The position numbers and the translations under genes are program-made. This document shows positions 1-4,768 of a stretch of DNA of 5,639 bases, piece by piece. Source of the stretch: Chloroflexota bacterium (GTDB lineage: Bacteria > Chloroflexota > Limnocylindria > Limnocylindrales > CSP1-4); the NCBI GenBank assembly GCA_021802185.1, contig JAKAAV010000091.1, positions 2,145 through 7,783 of the forward strand, written 5' to 3'. Under the pieces are notes generated by a model. The model saw only the letters and a list, made by a program, of their open reading frames with translations. It was not told the origin of the DNA and did no database searches. Positions within the stretch are counted from its first letter, which is position 1, and every line of letters starts with the position of its first letter.

Positions 1-34
1 GCCGGAGCATGCGACGGGTCGTCGCGGCGCGCCG

Positions 35-109
35 GGTTGTCCACCGTGTGGATATCTCGTGTGGACGATTTGGGACAACCGCTGTCATGCGGGTGCAATC
101 CGTGGACAA
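35..109. promoter_or_regulatory. Cluster of DnaA-box-like 9-mers (candidate origin or DnaA-binding region)
   Basis: Seen directly: TTGTCCACC at 37-45 on the plus strand. On the minus strand there are ATATCCACA (47-55), TCGTCCACA (60-68) and TTGTCCACG (101-109). Each matches TTGTCCACA or TTATCCACA at 8 of 9 positions. A weaker TTGTCCCAA (7 of 9) lies at 70-78. GGTTGTCC (35-42) and GGACAACC (73-80) form a perfect 8-bp inverted repeat, and CGTGTGGA is directly repeated at 45 and 58. Bases 37-110 are about 45% A+T, clearly richer than the rest of the window. TTGTCCACA is the known DnaA box of high-GC actinobacteria. That this is an origin is an inference: no dnaA or dnaN is visible and there is no strongly AT-rich unwinding element. 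It could instead be the operator of another regulator. Confidence 0.4.
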
Positions 110-145
110 GGACCGTTGACGGTCCTGCGAGGCGCCGCTTAAGGT
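109..145 (+). promoter_or_regulatory. Palindrome embedding a -35-like element, with a -10-like element downstream
   Basis: AGGACCGT (109-116) and ACGGTCCT (119-126) are perfect inverted arms around TG. TTGACG (116-121) sits at the centre, and TAAGGT (140-145) follows 18 bases later, a reasonable housekeeping-sigma spacing. This would be a promoter whose -35 is covered by a dimeric operator. A GGAGGGG run at 157-163 is not followed by a start codon at useful spacing, so no gene can be assigned to it. The palindrome itself is certain; its role as an operator is inferred. Confidence 0.3.
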
Positions 146-220
146 GCGATCAGCCCGGAGGGGCCACGGACCCGGACCAGGACCGACGGGCAACCGCCGG
201 ACCGGGATCGGGCCAGGGAA

Positions 221-292
221 CGGACGCTCGGACGTCTGCCTCGGACGTCGGACGCCTGCTTGTCAGGCGCGCGACGGCTGCGCGTCAGGCGC
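221..292. repeat. Short direct and inverted repeats
   Basis: CGGACG occurs four times, starting at 221, 229, 242 and 249. GTCAGGCGC occurs at 262-270 and 284-292, a 22-base step. CGCCTG (253-258) can pair with CAGGCG (264-269) around a 5-base loop. The elements are short and GC-rich. They may be chance products of base composition, or the remains of slippage. No function is assigned. Confidence 0.4.
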
Positions 293-435
293 CTTCTCCC
301 TTCCCCGGCTCGGCTGCAGCGCTGGCGGTTCGCCGCCGGCCACGCCGATCCAGTGGTTCCTCCGGGCCTTTGCATGCGCGCCGCCTTCCGGGCGCGAGCG
401 TCATGCGCGGCCTGCTCCACCAGCAAGACGGCTTC

Positions 436-532
436 CGCATCCGCGCGGCCGCCTCCCCATCGGGCCACGGCTTTCGCATCCGAGGCATCGTGCCGCATCC
501 GCGCCGCGGCCTCCGCATCCGGCCGCGGCCTC
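436..532. repeat. Degenerate 19-20 bp tandem repeat, five units
   Basis: Units start at 436, 456, 475, 494 and 514, with steps of 20, 19, 19 and 20 bases. Four begin with the exact heptamer CGCATCC; the unit at 456 is diverged (CCCATCG). The rest of the unit tends towards a CGCGGCCTC-like block, best kept in the last two units. The array ends 3 bases before the fabI stop codon, so it lies directly 3' of fabI. Because the step is not a multiple of three, a protein repeat is unlikely. It might affect mRNA 3' ends, or it may simply be slippage-generated spacer DNA. Confidence 0.55.
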
Positions 533-535
533 CGG

Positions 536-1315
536 CTACTCCCCCAGCCCGACTCCGAGGATCGAGAACCCACCGTCGACGTACACGACCTCGCCGGTGA
601 CGCCGGACGACAGATCGCTCGCGAGCCACACCGCCGTCCCTGCCACGTCGTCGAGCGTGATGTTGCGCCGCAGCGGGGCGGTCTCCCGGAAGTGCGCGTA
701 CATGTCGCGGAACCCGGAGACGCCGCTGGCGGCGAGCGTCCGGACGGGTCCCGCGCTGATCGCGTTCACCCGGATGCCCTGAGGCCCCAGGTCCGCGGCG
801 AGGTACCGGACGCTCGCCTCGAGGGCGGCCTTCGCGACCCCCATGACGTTGTAGTGCGGCACCGCTCGTTCGGCGCCGAGGTACGTCAGGGTCATGATGC
901 TGGCACCCGGGCGCAGCAGCGGGAGGGCAGCCCGGGTCAGTGCCGTCAGCGAGTACGCGCTGACGTCGAGCGCCCGCTGGAAGCCGGCCCGGCTCGTGTC
1001 GACGAACGCGCCGTCGAGGTCCTCGCGGTTCGCGTACGCCAGCGCGTGCACGAGGACGTCGAGCTCCCCGTGCTCATCGCGCCAACGGTCGAACACGCGC
1101 GCGACCTGGCCGTCGTCGGAGACGTCGCACGGCTCGACGAACCCGATGCCGACCTGCGCGGCGAGCGGCCGGACGCGTCGCTCGAGGAGTGCCTCGACCG
1201 AGCTCAGTCCGAGCGTCGCACCCTGAGCGTGCAGCGCCTTCGTGATCCCCCACGCGAGCGAGTGGTCGTTCGCGACGCCGAACACGAGCGCGCGCTTGCC
1301 GTCGAGCAGTCCCAT
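536..1315 (-). CDS. fabI: Enoyl-[acyl-carrier-protein] reductase (NADH), FabI
   Basis: FabI performs the last reductive step of each type II fatty-acid elongation cycle in the cytoplasm, reducing trans-2-enoyl-ACP with NADH. The 259-residue product matches the usual length (about 260). Visible features are the nucleotide-binding start GVANDHSLAWG (residues 13-23), CDV at 63-65, and the signature LGAERAVPHYNVMGVAK. The latter holds the catalytic Tyr155 and Lys162 in the Y-x6-K spacing typical of FabI, with the second active-site Tyr at 145. RVNAISAGPVRTLAASG (182-198) and the C-terminal GEVVYVDGGFSI (241-252) follow. Residue 93 is Ala where the E. coli enzyme has Gly; Ala also occurs in Gram-positive FabI proteins. 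The ATG start is supported by GAGGAGG about 5 bases upstream. The gene stands alone, without other fab genes, and is divergent from the transporter. Identification is very secure. Confidence 0.97.
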   Translation of the reverse strand: MGLLDGKRALVFGVANDHSLAWGITKALHAQGATLGLSSVEALLERRVRPLAAQVGIGFVEPCDVSDDGQVARVFDRWRDEHGELDVLVHALAYANREDLDGAFVDTSRAGFQRALDVSAYSLTALTRAALPLLRPGASIMTLTYLGAERAVPHYNVMGVAKAALEASVRYLAADLGPQGIRVNAISAGPVRTLAASGVSGFRDMYAHFRETAPLRRNITLDDVAGTAVWLASDLSSGVTGEVVYVDGGFSILGVGLGE

Positions 1316-1320
1316 GGTGC

Positions 1321-1339
1321 CCTCCTCGCCCGGAGCCTA
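1321..1339 (-). promoter_or_regulatory. fabI ribosome binding site and -10-like element
   Basis: On the minus strand, TAGGCT (1339 to 1334) fits the TANNNT -10 pattern, and GAGGAGG (1327 to 1321) lies 5 bases before the ATG. Transcription starting about 7 bases after the -10 would give a very short leader beginning at or near the Shine-Dalgarno sequence. No convincing -35 is seen. The ribosome binding site is clear; the -10 is tentative. Confidence 0.45.
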
Positions 1340-1409
1340 CCCGATCGCGCGCGAGCCGCGGTTCGACGGCGAGCCGCGACACCGACGACGGCCGGTTGCC
1401 GCCGACCGG

Positions 1410-1422
1410 TAGACTGCCCGCC
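1410..1422 (+). promoter_or_regulatory. Leaderless-type promoter of the MFS gene
   Basis: TAGACT (1410-1415) is a TANNNT -10 element placed 7 bases before the ATG at 1423, so transcription would begin at or next to the start codon. No Shine-Dalgarno sequence precedes the ATG, which fits leaderless translation. No recognisable -35 was found. An in-frame TTG at 1396 lies upstream of this element and would be outside the transcript, which argues for the ATG. Confidence 0.6.
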
Positions 1423-2814
1423 ATGCCCTCGACGCCCGTCTCCCCGGCGCCCTCCGGCGGAGGAGCGGTGGCCCCGGCGACCGCACCCGTGACCGAGCCG
1501 TGGGCCCGGCCTTCCCGCGGGCGCGCCTCCGCATCCTCCGACGAGCCCGGGCCGGGCCGCTCCGGCGGCTCGCTCTGGCGTCACCGCGACTTCCTGAAGC
1601 TGTGGCTCGGCGAGACGGTGAGCGAGTTCGGGTCGCAGGTCACGCTGGTCGCGATGCCGCTCGCCGCCGCGCTCGTCCTGCGCGCGACGCCGGCCGAGAT
1701 GGGCATCCTCGCGGCGCTCGAGATGCTGCCGTTCCTGCTCATCAGCCTCCCGGCCGGTGTCTGGGCCGACCGCCTCCACCGCCGTCCGATCCTGATCTCC
1801 GCCGACATCCTGCGGGCGCTCGTGCTGCTGGCCGTGCCGATCGCCGGTCTGACCGGGCACCTGTCGATGCCGCTGCTCTACGTCGTCGCGGTGATCGCAG
1901 GCGTCGGGACGGTCCTCTTCGACGTCTCGTACATGTCGTACCTGCCGGCGCTCGTCGAGCGGGACAACCTGATCGAGGGCAACAGCAAGATGGAGCTGAC
2001 GCGCTCCGCCGCGCAGCTCGCCGGACCAGGCCTGGGCGGCCTGCTCGTCGGGTTGATCGGCGCGGCCCAGGCGATCCTCGCCGACTCGCTCTCGTTCTTC
2101 GTCAGCGCGCTCATGCTCCTCATCATCCGGAAGCCCGAGCCGGCGCCCGCGCCGCGTGACGAGCGGCGCCACATGGTCCACGAGATGCGCGAAGGGCTCG
2201 GCGTCGTGCTCGGCAACCCGATCCTGCGGGCGATCGCCGCGACGACGGCGACGTCGAACCTCTTCAGCTCGATGGCGTTCGCCGTGCTGTTCCTGTTCGC
2301 CACGCGCGACCTCCGCATGGACGCCGTCCACATCGGCGTGGCGCTCGCGCTCGGCAATCTCGGCGCGATGGTCGGCGCGCTCGCCGCGGGTCGCGCCGCG
2401 ACGAGGTTCGGCGTCGGCAACACGCTGATGGTCGGGATCTTCGTCGGCGCGGCCGCCAGTCTCCTCGTGCCGCTCGCAGAACCCGCGACGGCGCTGCCGT
2501 TCCTCGTGATCGCGATGCTGTTCGGCTCGGCCGGCAGCACGACCTACAACATCAACCAGGTGAGCCTCCGGCAGTCGATCACCCCGGACCGCCTCCAGGG
2601 CCGGATGAATGCGTCGATGCGGTTCATCGTGTGGGGCACGATGCCCATCGGCTCGCTGCTTGGCGGCGCGCTCGGGACGTTGATCGGCGTGCGGGGCGCG
2701 ATCGCCGTCGGCGCCGTCGGCGGCCTGTTCACGGTGCTGTGGCTCGTGTTCTCGCCGGTGCGCTCGCTCCGCACGCCGCCGCCAGCCTGGGAGGCTGCGC
2801 CGGCGGAGAGCTGA
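1423..2814 (+). CDS. Major facilitator superfamily exporter (EntS-like MFS_3 type)
   Basis: This is a 463-residue polytopic inner-membrane transporter, probably a proton-driven exporter of small molecules; the substrate cannot be read from the sequence. The first ~50 residues are a Pro/Ala/Ser/Gly-rich cytosolic tail. SLWRHRDFLKLWLGETVSEFGSQ-type residues at 50-72 then lead into the first membrane span. Motif A, GVWADRLHRRP, lies at 112-122 between spans 2 and 3. Asn182-Leu183 and the AGPGLGGLLVG segment (200-210), followed by ADSLSFFVSA (220-229), are typical of the EntS/MFS_3 group. A charged mid-loop (about 236-256) separates the two halves, and further hydrophobic spans reach to about residue 445, consistent with 12 in total. 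The start at 1423 rather than the in-frame TTG at 1396 follows from the -10 element just upstream. It is divergent from fabI and may share its control region. The family is secure, the substrate unknown. Confidence 0.92.
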   Translation: MPSTPVSPAPSGGGAVAPATAPVTEPWARPSRGRASASSDEPGPGRSGGSLWRHRDFLKLWLGETVSEFGSQVTLVAMPLAAALVLRATPAEMGILAALEMLPFLLISLPAGVWADRLHRRPILISADILRALVLLAVPIAGLTGHLSMPLLYVVAVIAGVGTVLFDVSYMSYLPALVERDNLIEGNSKMELTRSAAQLAGPGLGGLLVGLIGAAQAILADSLSFFVSALMLLIIRKPEPAPAPRDERRHMVHEMREGLGVVLGNPILRAIAATTATSNLFSSMAFAVLFLFATRDLRMDAVHIGVALALGNLGAMVGALAAGRAATRFGVGNTLMVGIFVGAAASLLVPLAEPATALPFLVIAMLFGSAGSTTYNINQVSLRQSITPDRLQGRMNASMRFIVWGTMPIGSLLGGALGTLIGVRGAIAVGAVGGLFTVLWLVFSPVRSLRTPPPAWEAAPAES

Positions 2815-2818
2815 GCGA

Positions 2819-2836
2819 GCTGCCGCACACGGCGGT
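2819..2836 (+). terminator. Weak hairpin after the MFS gene
   Basis: Four bases after the stop codon, GCTGCCG (2819-2825) can pair with CGGCGGT (2830-2836) around a CACA loop, including two G-U pairs. No T-tract follows. In DNA this GC-rich such a stem is easily found by chance, so it is only a candidate transcript end. Confidence 0.22.
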
Positions 2837-2865
2837 CGCGGCCGGAGCGCCGCGTGGCGCCGCCG

Positions 2866-2871
2866 TAGACT
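2866..2871 (+). promoter_or_regulatory. -10 element of the FAD oxidoreductase gene
   Basis: TAGACT is identical to the -10 proposed for the MFS gene. Here it lies 84 bases before the GTG start, so the transcript would have a leader of about 75-80 bases. No good -35 is visible. The element indicates that this gene has its own promoter instead of being only read through from the transporter. Confidence 0.45.
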
Positions 2872-2893
2872 CTGCGGCGACGGGCCGAACGTT

Positions 2894-2953
2894 GGCAGTG
2901 GCCGGCGCTCCGCCGGGCCCGCGCGACGAGACGGGCGCCGCTGCCTGGAGGGG
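2894..2953 (+). promoter_or_regulatory. Structured 5' leader with possible three-way junction, and ribosome binding site
   Basis: GGCAGTGGC (2894-2902) pairs with GCCGCTGCC (2937-2945) over 9 bp with one G-U. Inside it, CGGCG (2903-2907) pairs with CGCCG (2911-2915) around CTC, and GCCCG (2917-2921) pairs with CGGGC (2932-2936) around a 10-base loop. Only G2916 is left unpaired at the junction. The outer stem ends one base before the ribosome binding site GGAGGGG (2947-2953), which lies 2-4 bases before the GTG. The fold could be a cis-regulatory element, but GC-rich DNA forms such stems readily and it matches no riboswitch class I recognise. Confidence 0.3.
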
Positions 2954-2955
2954 AC

Positions 2956-4455
2956 GTGACGGTTGACGCGCGCACGGCTGCCGGCGTCCATGCCGGCCTC
3001 GCTCCGGACCAGGATCGGCGCGCCCCCGAGCGCGGGTACGCCGGCCTGAGCTGGTGGCTCGAGGACGCGGGCGAGGAGCTCGTCCCACGGCCGCCGCTCG
3101 ACGGGTCGATGGACGTCGACGTGGCCATCCTCGGCGCGGGATTCACCGGCCTGTGGACGGCGCTCGAGCTCCTGAAGCGCGAGCCGTCGCTGCGTGTCGC
3201 CGTCGTCGAGCGCGAGATCGCCGGGTTCGGCGCGTCGGGCCGGAACGGGGGGTGGTGCTCCGGCGAGCTGAACATCTCGATGAGGACGCTCGCCGAGCGG
3301 CACGGCGCAGAGGCGGCGAAGGCGGTCCGGCGCACGATGCACGACACGGTCGACGAGGTGGGCAGCGCGTCCGCCGCCGAGGGCATCGACGCGTGCTTCC
3401 GGAAGGGCGGCGCCATCTCGGTCGCGAGGACGACGGCCGAGCTGCCCGCGATGTGGGCGGAGGTCGAGGAGTACGAGCGGTTCGGGTTCGGCGAGCAATG
3501 CGTGCCGCTGGACCGCGCGTCGCTCGACGATCATCTGCGGGTGCCCGGTGCCGCCGGTGCCGTGTTCATGCCGGCCTGCGCCGCCGTGCATCCCGGCAGG
3601 CTCGTGCGCGGGCTCGCGCGCGCGGTGGAGGCGCGCGGCGGCGAGATCCTCGAGCAGACGGGCGTGACGGGCTTCGCGCGGCGAGGCCGTCGGTCCGGGA
3701 CGCTCATGGGCCGTGCGACGGGGTCGGACGAGAGGGCGACGCTGCGCACGAGGCGCGGAGACGTCCGTGCCGACACGGTCGTGCTCGCGGGCGAGGCGTA
3801 CCTCACGCAGCTCCCACAGCTGCACCGCCAGCTCCTCCCCATCTACTCGCTGATCGTCCTCACGGAGCCGCTCTCGGACGAGCAGTGGTCGTCGATCGGC
3901 TGGCAGGGTCACGAGTGCGTGTCGTCGTTCCGGCTGACGATCGACTACTTGTCCCGGACTCCGGACGGCCGGATCCTGTTCGGCGGCCGGGGCGCCCCGT
4001 ACCACTTCGGATCCCGCATCGCCCCCGCCTTCGACCGGGACTCCGACACCCACGCGATGCTGCGGCGGATGTTCGCGAAGTGGTTCCCGACGCTGCGCGG
4101 GATCGCGTTCACGCACGCGTGGGGCGGCCCGCTCGGGATGCCGCGCGACTGGGAGCCGACGTTCTCGTACGACCGCGAGACGGGGATCGCCTCGGCCCGC
4201 GGCTACACGGGCCACGGGGTCGCGACCGCGAACCTCGCGGGTCGTGTCCTCGCCGATCTCATCACCGATCGCCGCACCGAGATCACGGAGCTGCCGTTCG
4301 TGAATCATCGGTCGCGCGACTGGGAGCCCGAACCGTTGCGCTGGCTCGGCGCGCGGTACGTGCAGCTCTCGATGATGCGGCTCGACAGGCTCGGAGAACG
4401 CGACGGGAAGGCGCCGACGGGCCGCAGTCTCGCGGAGCGGCTCTCCCGGCACTGA
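2956..4455 (+). CDS. FAD-dependent oxidoreductase, DAO/DadA family
   Basis: This 499-residue flavoprotein of the D-amino-acid/glycine oxidase fold (DAO family) probably oxidises an amine or amino-acid-like substrate in the cytoplasm; the actual substrate is not evident. The dinucleotide-binding motif GAGFTG lies at residues 60-65, with Glu85 at the end of the second strand for the ribose. GASGRNGG (92-99) follows, a segment shared with gamma-glutamylputrescine-oxidase-like proteins. Further on are WGGPLGMPRDW (389-399) and the C-terminal FAD-contacting GYTGHGV (416-422). The N-terminal LSWWLEDAG-type segment (31-39) and the ~55-residue tail after the FAD motif are also usual in this group. 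There is no signal peptide. The GTG start is chosen because GGAGGGG lies just upstream and no in-frame ATG precedes the FAD fold. It follows the transporter by 141 bases with its own -10 and ends before a strong hairpin, so it is probably monocistronic. A role paired with the transporter is possible but unproven. Confidence 0.9.
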   Translation: MTVDARTAAGVHAGLAPDQDRRAPERGYAGLSWWLEDAGEELVPRPPLDGSMDVDVAILGAGFTGLWTALELLKREPSLRVAVVEREIAGFGASGRNGGWCSGELNISMRTLAERHGAEAAKAVRRTMHDTVDEVGSASAAEGIDACFRKGGAISVARTTAELPAMWAEVEEYERFGFGEQCVPLDRASLDDHLRVPGAAGAVFMPACAAVHPGRLVRGLARAVEARGGEILEQTGVTGFARRGRRSGTLMGRATGSDERATLRTRRGDVRADTVVLAGEAYLTQLPQLHRQLLPIYSLIVLTEPLSDEQWSSIGWQGHECVSSFRLTIDYLSRTPDGRILFGGRGAPYHFGSRIAPAFDRDSDTHAMLRRMFAKWFPTLRGIAFTHAWGGPLGMPRDWEPTFSYDRETGIASARGYTGHGVATANLAGRVLADLITDRRTEITELPFVNHRSRDWEPEPLRWLGARYVQLSMMRLDRLGERDGKAPTGRSLAERLSRH

Positions 4456-4468
4456 GGGCGGCTGCGAC

Positions 4469-4494
4469 GGCGGCGCGAGGAACCTCACGCCGCC
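4469..4494 (+). terminator. Probable transcription terminator hairpin after the oxidoreductase gene
   Basis: GGCGGCG (4469-4475) pairs perfectly with CGCCGCC (4488-4494). After one C-A mismatch, GAG (4477-4479) pairs with CTC (4484-4486) around GAAC. The stem starts 14 bases after the stop codon. No T-run follows, as is common in high-GC bacteria, so it may work as a U-less terminator or as an mRNA 3'-end stabiliser. The 160 bases from here to 4654 show no gene. Confidence 0.5.
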
Positions 4495-4654
4495 CGGCAG
4501 GCGGCACGACCCGTGCAACTGCAACCTGCGTCGCGGTCCGCGCGACTTCCGCGGCGTCGCGGCCCTGCCGGCTCGCGGCCTGCGATCGCGACATGCCCAC
4601 GTCGACTCCCCGCGCGACCGCGCGTCCCGACCGCGCGCCGCTCCCCGTCTCCGC

Positions 4655-4768
4655 ATGAGGATCCAGTTCCTGGGCGCCGTCCAGACCGTCACCGGATGCC
4701 AGTTCCTCCTGGCGACCGACCGGGCCCGCATTCTGGTGGACTGCGCGGACGCTACGATCGATCGATGA
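4655..4768 (+). pseudogene. N-terminal remnant of an MBL-fold (RNase J/CPSF-type) metallo-hydrolase
   Basis: The frame from the ATG at 4655 encodes only 37 residues before TGA (4766-4768). Residues 1-30 follow the characteristic beginning of MBL-fold exonuclease-like metallo-hydrolases of the CPSF73/Ysh1-like group: M-x-I-x-FLGA, then TVTG at 11-14, then FLL (17-19) and ILVDC (26-30). In intact members the text continues into a Gly/Gln-rich turn and then the zinc-binding HxHxDH motif. Here it changes to unrelated residues (ADATIDR) and stops. None of the three downstream frames resumes the family, so a large deletion or replacement is more likely than a frameshift. No ribosome binding site or -10 precedes the ATG. 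It could conceivably be a genuine 37-residue peptide or an upstream leader frame, since its stop overlaps the next ATG (ATGA). The resemblance is by recognition, not by search. Confidence 0.6.
4753..4764 (+). promoter_or_regulatory. Leaderless-type promoter of the alpha/beta hydrolase gene
   Basis: TACGAT (4753-4758) fits the TANNNT pattern and lies 6 bases before the ATG at 4765, the same arrangement as at the transporter gene. There is no Shine-Dalgarno sequence. The element lies inside the end of the MBL-fold remnant, exactly where the resemblance to that family stops. No strong -35 is visible. Confidence 0.5.

Larger units (their letters stand above)
1..535. other. Long non-coding region downstream of fabI
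   Basis: No frame here gives a recognisable protein. The open frames that cross it are Arg/Ala/Pro-rich, have no plausible ribosome binding site, and mostly run on into the antisense of fabI. The stretch holds an AT-richer block with DnaA-box-like motifs, a palindrome overlapping a promoter-like element, short repeats and a degenerate tandem repeat, each listed separately. The plus strand enters from outside the window, so part of this could be the 3' flank or promoter region of an unseen neighbour. Confidence 0.7.

Noticed and set aside
221..532. CRISPR array
   Set aside because: The repeats are too short and diverged, with no unique spacers of constant length and no cas genes.
139..573. 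Minus-strand frame with an Ala-rich, repeat-like stretch (DAEAAARMR and similar) after fabI
   Set aside because: It begins inside the fabI 3' end and has no ribosome binding site. Its repetitive look comes from the 19-20-base DNA repeat, which is not in steps of three, and the rest of the frame is low-complexity.
1037..1039. FabI Ala93 in place of E. coli Gly93 as an inhibitor-resistance change
   Set aside because: Ala at this position is normal in many FabI proteins, including Gram-positive ones, so nothing about resistance can be concluded.
1396..1422. Upstream TTG start for the transporter, adding nine residues
   Set aside because: The TAGACT -10 lies inside this extension, no ribosome binding site precedes the TTG, and the ATG at 1423 fits leaderless initiation.
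2847..2860. GCGCC/GGCGC hairpin as terminator of the transporter gene
   Set aside because: Only 5 bp, no T-run, and directly next to the -10 of the next gene; expected by chance at this GC content.
2907..2935. Guanidine-type riboswitch hinted at by ACGA/ACGG words in the oxidoreductase leader
   Set aside because: The words are not in the loop positions of paired small hairpins required for that class; treated as coincidence.
2956..4658. Long plus-strand frame offset from the oxidoreductase (3054-4658)
   Set aside because: It is Arg/Ala-rich throughout with no motif, and is overlaid by the DAO-family protein whose FAD motifs are clear in the correct frame.
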